This document shows positions 53,579 through 61,841 of a stretch of 64,000 nucleotides of DNA, in pieces. Position 1 is the stretch's first letter. Every line of letters begins with the position of its first letter. The notes under the pieces were generated by a model that worked only from the letters and a program-made list of their open reading frames with translations, ran no database searches and was not told the origin of the DNA. The translations under genes were made by a program, and so were the position numbers. The DNA is from Bacteroidales bacterium. Lineage in GTDB: Bacteria; Bacteroidota; Bacteroidia; Bacteroidales; UBA932. Where the stretch lies: NCBI GenBank assembly GCA_017620335.1, contig JAFZQO010000009.1:1-64000 (forward strand), read 5' to 3'.

Positions 53579-54703
53579 TCAGTCGGTATAGTATTCGCCG
53601 TATTCGCAGCCGATGTTCTCCGCGTGGATGCGGTCGACCAGAATGCCTTTATTGTCAAACAGTTGGATGGTGCCGACGCCGTTGCCTCCGTTCCAGAGGC
53701 GCCTGTGGCGCCGGGCCCCGTCGGGGGATTCGTAATTGACAAGGAGCATGTCTTTCTTCTCGCAGGTGACATCCGTGACCATCCTGCCGGAGCTGCTGCG
53801 CTGCTCGACGTGCCAGACGATCTGCGTGACGGTCTCCCTGCAGTCAAACTCCGTGTGGACGCCGGTCCAGGCCTTGGAGAAGTTGAATTCAAAGGGTCTG
53901 CCCTCGTACCAAAAGGCCGAGAGGAGTTTTCTCGGCAGTGCCAGGGGGCCGATCTTAGGCCGGCCTCCGCCTATGTCGAAGACGCTGTCAGTCAGTTTCT
54001 TGCCGCTTATCTCGCTGGTGAGGTTGTTGGATGAGAGCCATACCCAGGGCGAGGTGAAGTCCTTTCCCCAGTTCTTGTCGGCATAGCCGTAGCAGTCTTC
54101 CGGGCGTACGAGGTACCGCCGCCCGTTCCACACCACTTCGCCCTCGTATTCAGTCTTCATCCCCTCGGCATGCCAGAACATCTCGAAGGCTTCGGCGTGG
54201 CGGAAGAGCTCGTCGGCGCCGAAACCGACGTTGAAGGCCGTGACCTTGCGTATCCTGAGGTCCCAGGCCATCCGCCCGTCGGAGCACATCCATTCGGGGT
54301 GCTCCGCCGAGCCTTCGACCACGACGTTGCCGCAGGTCCGTTCCTCGTCGAGGAAGCAGTCGCCGGCCTCGACGCTGAAGGGCACGCCCCAGTCCACCTT
54401 AATGCGCTTCCAACCCCAGAAGCGGTGGAGCTGCGCCGCGTCCTCGCCCCAGGCCCCGGCCTTGACCATCAGGTACGAAGGCTTCTGCGGTTTCCCGGGG
54501 ATCTGCCCGAAGACGGGTTCCTCGCCCCCGAGGGAGGGGTTGCATAGGAAAAACTCGATGAAGAATGGCTTGGCCGCACCCGTTTCGGCGTCGTATCCCG
54601 TGAACGAATGCCACCACCAGTCGTACCCTTGGTGCGCCTGCGGCCCGTAAAGCTGGCAGGCGTCCCGGGCGATGTCGTGCTTGTTGAATCCCGTCGTTTT
54701 CAT
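53579..54703 (-). CDS. Tocopherol-cyclase/CrtC-like lipocalin-fold protein
   Basis: A 374-residue protein without an export signal. The opening GYDWWWHSFTGYDAETGAAK and the central YADKNWGKDFTSPWVWLSSN resemble the tocopherol cyclase and hydroxyneurosporene-dehydrogenase (CrtC/AttH) families, which share a double lipocalin-like barrel. A heterotrophic gut anaerobe has no evident tocopherol pathway here, so the real substrate is probably another lipid or isoprenoid. It precedes the glycine-rich secreted protein in a two-gene operon. Confidence 0.7.
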   Translation of the reverse strand: MKTTGFNKHDIARDACQLYGPQAHQGYDWWWHSFTGYDAETGAAKPFFIEFFLCNPSLGGEEPVFGQIPGKPQKPSYLMVKAGAWGEDAAQLHRFWGWKRIKVDWGVPFSVEAGDCFLDEERTCGNVVVEGSAEHPEWMCSDGRMAWDLRIRKVTAFNVGFGADELFRHAEAFEMFWHAEGMKTEYEGEVVWNGRRYLVRPEDCYGYADKNWGKDFTSPWVWLSSNNLTSEISGKKLTDSVFDIGGGRPKIGPLALPRKLLSAFWYEGRPFEFNFSKAWTGVHTEFDCRETVTQIVWHVEQRSSSGRMVTDVTCEKKDMLLVNYESPDGARRHRRLWNGGNGVGTIQLFDNKGILVDRIHAENIGCEYGEYYTD

Positions 54704-54800
54704 ATTATTCCAAATATACGTATTATTCTGATGTCAGATGTGTTTTTTGATTAACTTTGGCATCGATTAGCATTTCACTTCCGATTGAAGCCGTCCGTTA

Positions 54801-55244
54801 ATGAAGAAGATAATTGCCTTGTTAGCCGCTCTTTCGATATCGGTCTCCCTCTCGGGGCAGAACGATAAGATCCTTTTTGCGGGAATCGACGCCAGTATGG
54901 ACTGTTTCTTGTCAGCGGACAGCAAGGTGTACACAAGCTTCGGCTTGGGAACGTTCGGCCGCTTGGGTAGGCCAGACCAATGGGTCAATCTCGTGGGAGG
55001 GGTCAGATACATATACGGGACGCGTTTGTCGGGATTCCAGGTCCCTGTTCTCTTGAACGTCAACCTTCTGAAGGGCAAGCAGTTCTCCGGATATCTCGGA
55101 TGCGGATATGAGTTCGACTTCGCAGGGACTTATTATGGTGCGACGAAATACCAGGCAGGACTGGCCGGCAGACATGCCGACTTTCGCGTCTTCTACAAAC
55201 CTTATCAAGGAGACTTGGGAGCGGAATTCACGTTTTATTTCTAG
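54801..55244 (+). CDS. Small secreted beta-rich protein, probable outer-membrane barrel
   Basis: A 147-residue protein with a signal ending SVSLSGQ. The mature part alternates hydrophobic and polar residues in strands with Gly/aromatic turns (YTSFGLGTFGRLG, YLGCGYEFDFAG) and ends in the aromatic strand LGAEFTFYF, as barrel proteins do. Family not recognised. It is followed by a hairpin terminator and the opposing tRNA-Asn. Confidence 0.65.
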   Translation: MKKIIALLAALSISVSLSGQNDKILFAGIDASMDCFLSADSKVYTSFGLGTFGRLGRPDQWVNLVGGVRYIYGTRLSGFQVPVLLNVNLLKGKQFSGYLGCGYEFDFAGTYYGATKYQAGLAGRHADFRVFYKPYQGDLGAEFTFYF

Positions 55245-55273
55245 ATAATTGACAACGGGGTGCATAACAAAAT

Positions 55274-55301
55274 AGCCGGGACTTGACGTCTCGGCTTTTT
55301 T
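55274..55301 (+). terminator. Terminator of the small barrel-protein gene
   Basis: A 9-bp stem with one G-T pair (AGCCGGGAC/GTCTCGGCT), 5-nt loop, then six Ts. Confidence 0.85.
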
Positions 55302-55302
55302 G

Positions 55303-55376
55303 CTCCCCCTCGGGGACTTGAACCCAGGACCCCCTGATTAACAGTCAGGTGCTCTAACCAACTGAGCTAAGGAGGA
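55303..55376 (-). tRNA. tRNA-Asn (GTT)
   Basis: On the minus strand the acceptor TCCTCCT pairs with AGGGGGA, the anticodon stem is CCTGA/TCAGG with loop CTGTTAA (anticodon at 55340-55342), the T-loop is TTCAAGT, and the discriminator is G. No CCA is encoded. Confidence 0.95.
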
Positions 55377-55406
55377 ATGTTCCACATTCGTTTCCGAACG
55401 GGATTG

Positions 55407-55437
55407 CAAAGGTAAGACATTTTTTCAATCATTCAAA
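55407..55437 (-). promoter_or_regulatory. Promoter of tRNA-Asn
   Basis: On the minus strand TTTG (55434-55437), 19-bp spacer and TACCTTTG (55407-55414), 30 bp before the tRNA 5' end. Confidence 0.8.
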
Positions 55438-55457
55438 TTTTTTCGGGCTTTTTTTCG

Positions 55458-55465
55458 TACCTTTG
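55458..55465 (+). promoter_or_regulatory. -7 box (TACCTTTG) of the HU/CCDC81-Nudix-SpoIID-AmpG operon
   Basis: Perfect TAnnTTTG 26 bp before the ATG at 55492; no TTTG at the -33 distance. Confidence 0.6.
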
Positions 55466-55491
55466 TGAGTCCTCAGGGCACGTTTCGAGAT

Positions 55492-56301
55492 ATGGATATA
55501 GACCTTTTGTCCAAAATGGTGGGTGAACTCATCCTCGACAGCGACGAAGTCGCGTTGCCGGGGGTCGGGACATTCGTCGCCGAGATAATGCCATCAACCT
55601 TCTCCGACAAGGGTTATACCATCAATCCTCCTTACCGCCGCCTGTCTTTCCGCCAGAGGGAGTCCCGTGACAACCGCCTGGTGGAGTTGTATGCGAGCTC
55701 AAACGGAGTCGACGTCGAGACCGCCGCTTCGATCATGGGGACCTTCCTGAAGGAGCTGAAGGAGACGCTCAAGGTCAGGAAGACCATCATCTTCCCCGGT
55801 CTGGGACGCCTGAGGGCCACCCGCGAGAACAATTTCTTCTTCATCCCCGACGAGGACCTGAACATATATCCCGAGGGTTTCGGGCTCGAACCGGTGTCGT
55901 TGAAGACTCACGTGGAGACGGAGGATGAGATGCGCTCGGCAGTGGAGTCGCTCCAGCAGATACTGGAGGAGCCGGCCGAGGCGGCCGCCGCCGCTGAAGA
56001 GGTGGCGCAGGAGGCTGTCGCTGAGGAAGCCGCTGAAGCGGTCGCCGAGAAGATCGCTGATGAAATTGCCGTGAATGCGGTTGAAGAGGTTGCAGAAGAA
56101 ACAGCCGGGGCAGTTGCAGAGGTGGAGTCTGAGCCGGTTGCCGAGCGGAAGGGGAGGAAGTGGTGGATCGTCGCTGCCGCCGTCCTGGGAGCCGCAGTGC
56201 TGCTGCTGGCCGTGTTCGTGCTGTTGGCCCATGTGGCGCCGGACTTCATTGATTCGATACTCTACACCAAGGAAGAACTCGATATCATACACCGGATATG
56301 A
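55492..56301 (+). CDS. HU/CCDC81-like domain membrane protein
   Basis: From the ATG at 55492, 269 residues. The N-terminal 120 residues match the bacterial HU-CCDC81 module (VALPGVGTFVAEIMPSTF, PPYRRLSFRQRES, TIIFPGLGRLRA). In Bacteroidetes this module usually precedes a membrane helix and a periplasmic SPOR domain. Here an Ala/Glu-rich stretch (about 160-215) leads to a membrane helix (about 225-247) and a tail of about 20 residues, with no SPOR domain. It is the first gene of a four-gene overlapping operon. Confidence 0.78.
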   Translation: MDIDLLSKMVGELILDSDEVALPGVGTFVAEIMPSTFSDKGYTINPPYRRLSFRQRESRDNRLVELYASSNGVDVETAASIMGTFLKELKETLKVRKTIIFPGLGRLRATRENNFFFIPDEDLNIYPEGFGLEPVSLKTHVETEDEMRSAVESLQQILEEPAEAAAAAEEVAQEAVAEEAAEAVAEKIADEIAVNAVEEVAEETAGAVAEVESEPVAERKGRKWWIVAAAVLGAAVLLLAVFVLLAHVAPDFIDSILYTKEELDIIHRI

Positions 56302-56879
56302 TAGAACTCGTATATCCAGTGGGCGCTCCTGCGCCGGTGTTCCCGCGCCGTCCGGGCTTTCCGGACGTGACCGCGCCGGAGATGCTGCCCGTCGTCGAGC
56401 CGACGGGCATTGTCATAGGCCAGGCCTCCCGGTCATATTGCCACGGAGGAGAGAAGCCCCTCCATCCCGTCGTCCATCTCCATGTCCTGAACAGGAACTG
56501 CGAGCTGTATATCCAGAAGCGTTCCTTGAAGAAGGACCTTCTTCCCGGCTACTGGGATACCGCGGTCGGGGGACATGTCGGCTACGGGGAAAGCGTAATC
56601 GAGGCACTGTTCCGCGAAGCCGGAGAGGAACTGGGTTTCTATGATTTCAACCCAGTACACCTTCTTACCTATGTGTTCGAGTCGGAGGTGGAGCGCGAAC
56701 TGGTATTCTCTTTCGCGGCCATAGGCAATTTCGAGCTCCATCCAGACCGCGACGAGGTGGCGGACGGCGCTTTCTGGCCTTTCGCGGACATCGAAGCCCA
56801 TCTGGGCCATTCTGTGTTCACTCCAAACTTCGAGCAGGAGTTCGGTAAGGTGCGCCATATCCTCGAATCGCTGTTGTAA
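56298..56879 (+). CDS. Nudix hydrolase (YfcD/Idi-like)
   Basis: A 193-residue pyrophosphohydrolase. The Nudix box is complete at GGHVGYGESVIEALFREAGE followed by ELGF. The preceding LYIQKRSLKKDLLPGYWDT is typical of the YfcD/isopentenyl-diphosphate-isomerase-like branch. It overlaps the upstream gene by 4 bases and shares one base (TAATG) with the downstream fusion gene. Together with the HIT-like domain next door, a nucleotide- or sugar-diphosphate substrate is plausible. Confidence 0.92.
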   Translation: MIELVYPVGAPAPVFPRRPGFPDVTAPEMLPVVEPTGIVIGQASRSYCHGGEKPLHPVVHLHVLNRNCELYIQKRSLKKDLLPGYWDTAVGGHVGYGESVIEALFREAGEELGFYDFNPVHLLTYVFESEVERELVFSFAAIGNFELHPDRDEVADGAFWPFADIEAHLGHSVFTPNFEQEFGKVRHILESLL

Positions 56880-59098
56880 TGACTTCACAGACAGATAAAT
56901 TCATCAAGGACCAGCTTTCGGTATGGCCGGAGGTTTCGGCCCGGTTCCGGGCGTTGAAGTCCGCCGGCGAGCGGCGGCTGGAGGCGGGCGGGCTGGAGGT
57001 CGTGCTTCAGCACAACCCCGCCCGCCTGGCCTCCGCCGTTGCCGGCACGCCGGCGGACTCCCTGAAGGACGCCCCCTGTTTCCTCTGCCGGGAGAATCTC
57101 CCGCCGGAGCAGGCCGTGCTCCCCTTCGAGGGCCGCAAGGGCCGCAGGTACCGCATACAGATCAATCCCTTCCCCATATTTCCAAAGCATCTGGTAATTG
57201 CCAGCGAACGTCATCAGCCGCAGTCCATCTGGCACCACTTCGTGGACATGATGGACATGGCGCGTTCGATCGGCGGATGCACGGTCTTCTATAACGGTCC
57301 CCAGAGCGGAGCATCTGCGCCGGAACATCTTCATTTCCAGGCGTGTCCTCACGGCATCCTCCCTTTGGAGAAGGCTGTCGACATCCTTTTCGACCGTGTC
57401 CGTGAAGAGGGCCTCGAGGACGTCCATTTCGACATTCCGGGCGAGCTGGAGTACCTTACACGGGTCCAGGAAGCCGTCGTCTATCATTACCGGCATTTCA
57501 TGCGCGGCATCTTCGCGCTGCGGGGCCGCACTTCCAAGTCCGTGGGCAAGCTTTTCTACCGCCTTCTGGAAAGCGTCCCCGTCGTGGAAGGGGAGAAGGA
57601 ACCGAGATTCAACCTTTTCGTCTGGCACGACGGGGCGGAATACCGCGCCATAGTCGTGCTCCGCGACCGTCACCGCACGCACCATTTCTATAGCGAGGGT
57701 CCCGACCATCTCACGATGGCTCCGGGCTGCGCTGACGTCGCGGGATACCTTATAGTTCCTGACCCTGAGGACTTTGCAAAGCTGGATTCCGCCTTGCTGG
57801 AGTCGCTGCTCGACGAGGCCGCCGTCCGGCCGGAGGCCGAGCGCGACATCGTCTGGCGCCTGAGGCGGCGCCAGCGCAAAGTCGAGGTCGGCATCATGTC
57901 CGGACAGGAGATCCGCTTCGAGATCATTTCTGACGGGGCCGGTCCGCAGAAGGTCTCCTTCCGGGAAGGGAAGATAGATTATGGCGGGGTACTCTACGAT
58001 GAACTGGTATTCGACGCCGTCACCCGTTCGACGCTCTTCTCGGAGCCTTCGTTCATATTGTATGACGTTACCATAGGAGTCGGTTTCCATTGGGAGAGGA
58101 AGCAGGACCAGACCTTCGCGGGTTCGCTGAAGTTCATCGTCGAGGACGGGAAGGTCACGGCCGTGAACCGCGTGGGGATAGAGGACTATCTCGTGAGCGT
58201 GATTTCATCCGAGATGAAGGCTTCTGCTTCGCTGGAATTCCTGAAGGCCCATGCCGTCATCTCGCGCTCCTGGCTGCTGTCGCAGATGGAGGCGAGGCGC
58301 ACCGGCAGGCCGGCGGGCGCGCCCGCCCGGCTGCCGCAGGCGCCCGGCGAGCTGATCCGCTGGTGGGATCATGACGACCACAAACTGTTCGACGTATGCG
58401 CGGACGACCACTGCCAGCGCTACCAGGGCCTGACCAACGCCGTCGGCGAAAATGTCAGGAAGGCCGTGGACGGGACCTGGGGCCAGGTCCTGATGTACGG
58501 CGGACAGATCTGCGACGCCCGTTTCTCCAAGTGCTGCGGCGGGCGGATGGAGCTGTTCTCCACCTGCTGGGAGGACCGGGATTTCCCTTATCTCCGGGCG
58601 CTTCCGGACACTCCGGGGGAGAAGCCGGAGGGGCGTTGCTTCTGCGACACTTCCGATGAAAGGATACTGTCCCAGGTCCTGAACGATTATGACTTGGAGA
58701 CGAAGGACTTCTACCGCTGGGAGGTGCGTTATGGCTGCGCCACCCTCTCCAAACTTGTCAGCCGGCGCATCGGAATTGACTTCGGCGAGATCCGCGACCT
58801 CATCCCCGTTGAGCGGGGCCCGTCCGGCCGCATCAGCAGGCTGAAGGTCGTCGGCACGGCATGCTCCATGGTTGTCGGCAAAGAACTTATGATACGCAAG
58901 ATGCTGTCGGAGAGCCATTTGAAGAGCTCCGCCTTCGACGTGTCATGGGAAGGCGACGAACTCGTGCTGAAAGGCCGCGGCTGGGGACACGGCGTCGGCC
59001 TGTGCCAGATAGGCGCCGCGGTGATGTCCTGCGAAGGATACGGCTATCGTGAAATACTGGGGCATTATTACCCCGGATCAACCATAGAAAGATTATGA
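56879..59098 (+). CDS. DUF4922 (HIT/GalT-like) and SpoIID fusion protein
   Basis: A 739-residue two-part protein. Residues about 1-320 form a DUF4922 domain with CFLCRENLP, FPIFPKHLVIAS and HLHFQ at 150-154; the HxHxQ motif is the nucleotidyl-transfer signature of the GalT/GDP-sugar phosphorylase branch. Residues about 340-739 are SpoIID/LytB-like, with RVGIEDYLVSVISSEM (E445 the likely catalytic Glu), AHAVISRSWLL and the C-terminal GRGWGHGVGLCQIGA. SpoIID enzymes cut stem-free peptidoglycan glycans outside the membrane, yet no signal peptide is visible. The operon overlaps on both sides are 1 and 4 bases. Confidence 0.88.
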   Translation: MTSQTDKFIKDQLSVWPEVSARFRALKSAGERRLEAGGLEVVLQHNPARLASAVAGTPADSLKDAPCFLCRENLPPEQAVLPFEGRKGRRYRIQINPFPIFPKHLVIASERHQPQSIWHHFVDMMDMARSIGGCTVFYNGPQSGASAPEHLHFQACPHGILPLEKAVDILFDRVREEGLEDVHFDIPGELEYLTRVQEAVVYHYRHFMRGIFALRGRTSKSVGKLFYRLLESVPVVEGEKEPRFNLFVWHDGAEYRAIVVLRDRHRTHHFYSEGPDHLTMAPGCADVAGYLIVPDPEDFAKLDSALLESLLDEAAVRPEAERDIVWRLRRRQRKVEVGIMSGQEIRFEIISDGAGPQKVSFREGKIDYGGVLYDELVFDAVTRSTLFSEPSFILYDVTIGVGFHWERKQDQTFAGSLKFIVEDGKVTAVNRVGIEDYLVSVISSEMKASASLEFLKAHAVISRSWLLSQMEARRTGRPAGAPARLPQAPGELIRWWDHDDHKLFDVCADDHCQRYQGLTNAVGENVRKAVDGTWGQVLMYGGQICDARFSKCCGGRMELFSTCWEDRDFPYLRALPDTPGEKPEGRCFCDTSDERILSQVLNDYDLETKDFYRWEVRYGCATLSKLVSRRIGIDFGEIRDLIPVERGPSGRISRLKVVGTACSMVVGKELMIRKMLSESHLKSSAFDVSWEGDELVLKGRGWGHGVGLCQIGAAVMSCEGYGYREILGHYYPGSTIERL

Positions 59099-60378
59099 AG
59101 AACACTCGCAGTCCGTGGGCGTGGGTCCCGACCCTTTACCTGGTCGAAGGACTCCCTTACGCCATAGTCAACACCATCGCGCTGGCGGTCTTCAAGGACA
59201 TGGGCGTGGACAACGGGACCCTGGGTCCCCTGACTACCCTCATCAGCCTTCCTTGGCTTATAAAACCGCTCTGGAGTCCGTTCATGGACATCTTCCGCAG
59301 CAAGCGCTGGTGGATACTCCTGACCCAGTTCACCATGGTGGCCGTGCTTGCGGTGATCGCATTCTGCCTCCCGTTCTGTTCGATGACCGTGCTGCTGGTG
59401 CTGTTCGTGCTGGTGGCTTTCGCATCCGCCACGCATGATATTTCCGCGGACGGGTATTACATGCTGGCCCTGGACAGGCAGCGGCAGTCTTCGTTCGTGG
59501 GCATCCGCAATACCTTCTACCGCGGCGGCTTGGTGCTCGGCCAGGGACTGTTGGTCATGCTGGGAGGCGTACTTCAGAGGCGTTCTGGCGACATCCCTCG
59601 TGCATGGGGCACCGTGCTGCTGATCTCCGCAGCACTGCTTGCCGCCATTTCGGTATATCATTTCTTCAGGCTGCCCAAGGCCTCCGAAGACCTCGACAGG
59701 CGCGACAGCCGCACCTCGGCGCAGATCTGGGCCGAGTTCGGGGAGTCATTCCGCTCCTTCTTCATGAAGACCGGAGTATGGTGGGCTATAGCTTTCATGC
59801 TGCTCTTCCGCCTGCCTGAGGCGCTGTCACTCAATCTGTTATATCCCTTCTTCAAGGACGGGGCCGAGGTCGGAGGACTGGGCGCCGGTACGGAAATGTA
59901 CGGCCTGGTGTACGGCACCTTCGGCGTTGTGGCACTGCTGCTGGGAGGCATACTCGGAGGACTGTACGCTTCGCGCGCAGGGCTCAGGCGGGCGATGTGG
60001 CCCATGGCCCTCTCGCTCGCCCTGCCCTGCGCCGTGTACCTTCTGATGGCCATCTTCCGCCCCACCTCCGTCTGGACCATAGGCTCACTGATAGTGCTGG
60101 ACCAGTTCGGATACGGATTCGGATTCACGGCATACACACTGTTCATGATGCAGTTCGTGGACGGACCGCTCAAGACTTCGCACTATGCCATCTGCACCGC
60201 CTTCATGTGGCTGTCGATGAAACTGCCCGCCCTGGTCGCCGGCTATCTCCAGCAGTGGCTGGGCTACACCGGCTTCTTCACCCTCGTGATGGTCTCCTGC
60301 CTCGGAACCTTCCTCGCCGCCTTCCTCGCCCGCCGCAAAATCCTTCTTCCCGGGCAGGGGAGTCCGAAGGAGGCGTGA
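59095..60378 (+). CDS. AmpG-like major facilitator permease
   Basis: Inner-membrane transporter of 427 residues and 12 predicted helices. The opening WVPTLYLVEGLPYAIVNTIA, the loop SLPWLIKPLWSPFMDIF and SATHDISADGYYMLAL are characteristic of AmpG-type muropeptide permeases (the DGY motif in helix 4). It overlaps the SpoIID fusion gene by 4 bases, which supports import of a peptidoglycan fragment made by that enzyme. The exact cargo, muropeptide or MurNAc sugar, is inference. Confidence 0.87.
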   Translation: MKNTRSPWAWVPTLYLVEGLPYAIVNTIALAVFKDMGVDNGTLGPLTTLISLPWLIKPLWSPFMDIFRSKRWWILLTQFTMVAVLAVIAFCLPFCSMTVLLVLFVLVAFASATHDISADGYYMLALDRQRQSSFVGIRNTFYRGGLVLGQGLLVMLGGVLQRRSGDIPRAWGTVLLISAALLAAISVYHFFRLPKASEDLDRRDSRTSAQIWAEFGESFRSFFMKTGVWWAIAFMLLFRLPEALSLNLLYPFFKDGAEVGGLGAGTEMYGLVYGTFGVVALLLGGILGGLYASRAGLRRAMWPMALSLALPCAVYLLMAIFRPTSVWTIGSLIVLDQFGYGFGFTAYTLFMMQFVDGPLKTSHYAICTAFMWLSMKLPALVAGYLQQWLGYTGFFTLVMVSCLGTFLAAFLARRKILLPGQGSPKEA

Positions 60379-60492
60379 CGCGCTGTCCGTCGTCAATGGT
60401 GTTGTGGTAGCTAAGGCACTGAGTGCCAGATGTTTAATAGAGATTACTACCCCTGCTCAGAGGAGGTACTGGATATATGTAAAGTATTGAAT

Positions 60493-61812
60493 ATGAGAAA
60501 GATGTTTACCACGCTGCTGCTGGCGACGAGCCTTTGTGCATGCGGGCAAGGGGCGCAGAGGCCGTCCTCAGGCCCTGTGGGTGAAGGCTCGGAAGCCGCG
60601 GCCGAGACTGTGGCTGAGGCCGCGCCGGAGCAGGAGGTGCTGCCGGGCGTCGAGGTGCTGGTGAAATCCGGATTCGAGTGCCTGAAAGGCAAGAAGATAG
60701 GACTCCTGACCAATCCCAGCGGCATAGACCGGAATTTACGCTCCACCGTGGACATTCTGTTCAACGCCCCGGATGTGGAGCTCAAGGTGCTATTCGCGCC
60801 GGAGCACGGCGTCCGCGGAGACGTCTATGCCGGCGGCCACCTGGACGATTCCGTCGACGGCGCCACCGGCCTGCCCGTCCGCTCCCTCTACGGGAACACG
60901 CGGACTCCCACCCCCGAGATGCTCAAGGGACTGGACGCCGTGGTTTACGACATCCAGGACGTTGGGACGAGGTCCTATACATTCATCAGCTCCCTGGGCC
61001 TCCTGATGCGCGCCTGCGGGGAGCAGGGCGTCGAGGTCGTCGTCCTCGACCGCCCGAACCCGCTCGGCGGCGAGAAGGTCGAGGGATGCCCGGTCGAACC
61101 GGGCTATTTCTCCTTCATCAGCCAGTTCAGCATCCCTTATATCTACGGCCTCACGGTCGGTGAGCTGGCCACGCTCATCAACGAGGAGGGCCTGAACAAG
61201 GGCGAGAAAGGTGACAAAACCCATGTCAAATGCAAGCTCACGGTCGTGCCCATGGAAGGGTGGCGCCGGGACATGACTTTCCTGGATACGGGCCTGCCCT
61301 GGGTACTTCCTTCGCCCAACATCCCGTATCCGCAGAGCGCCCTCGGGTATCCCTCCGCGGGTATCCTCGGAGAGCTCGGCTTCGTGAACATAGGCGTCGG
61401 GTATACGATCCCGTTCGGCTGCTTCGCCGCCGAATGGATCGACGCCGACGCCCTGAAGGAGACGCTCGACGGCTACGCCGTTCCTGGCGTCTCCTTCCGC
61501 ACCATCCACTACAAGCCGACCTCCGGTTCCGACTCCGGAAAACTCCTCCACGGGGTGCAATATTACTTCACCGATTACAAATTAGCGGAATTGACGATGG
61601 TCCAGTTTTACGTCCTGGAGGCCCTCCACGAGCTGTTTCCGGACCGGAATCCCTTCGTTTCCGGCAAGATTTCTACCTTCGACCGCGTTTGTGGTACGGA
61701 TTGTGCAAGGGTGGCTTTTGAGAAGAGCTTTAAAGCCAGCGACCTGAGAACCGAATGGTTCAAAAATGTCGAAGCTTTCAAGAACCTTTCGAAAAAGTAC
61801 TACATGTACTAA
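60493..61812 (+). CDS. namZ: NamZ-type exo-beta-N-acetylmuramidase (DUF1343) lipoprotein
   Basis: From the ATG at 60493, 439 residues with lipobox TSLCACG and an Ala/Glu-rich linker. The DUF1343 domain is complete: KIGLLTNPSGID, FAPEHGVRGD, YDIQDVGTRSYTFISSLGL, LDRPNPLGG, and LPWVLPSPNIPYPQSAL. Characterised members (GH171) release MurNAc from the non-reducing end of peptidoglycan glycans. It lies 115 bp after the AmpG-like gene with no terminator in between. The outward lipoprotein location fits use of the product by that permease. Confidence 0.9.
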   Translation: MRKMFTTLLLATSLCACGQGAQRPSSGPVGEGSEAAAETVAEAAPEQEVLPGVEVLVKSGFECLKGKKIGLLTNPSGIDRNLRSTVDILFNAPDVELKVLFAPEHGVRGDVYAGGHLDDSVDGATGLPVRSLYGNTRTPTPEMLKGLDAVVYDIQDVGTRSYTFISSLGLLMRACGEQGVEVVVLDRPNPLGGEKVEGCPVEPGYFSFISQFSIPYIYGLTVGELATLINEEGLNKGEKGDKTHVKCKLTVVPMEGWRRDMTFLDTGLPWVLPSPNIPYPQSALGYPSAGILGELGFVNIGVGYTIPFGCFAAEWIDADALKETLDGYAVPGVSFRTIHYKPTSGSDSGKLLHGVQYYFTDYKLAELTMVQFYVLEALHELFPDRNPFVSGKISTFDRVCGTDCARVAFEKSFKASDLRTEWFKNVEAFKNLSKKYYMY

Positions 61813-61841
61813 AGAGTCACTAACCATTAAAATTTAGAGCC

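Noticed and set aside
53578-53892. N-terminal extension of the glycine-rich secreted protein
   Set aside because: It overlaps the tocopherol-cyclase-like gene on the same strand and would bury the clear signal peptide at 53577.
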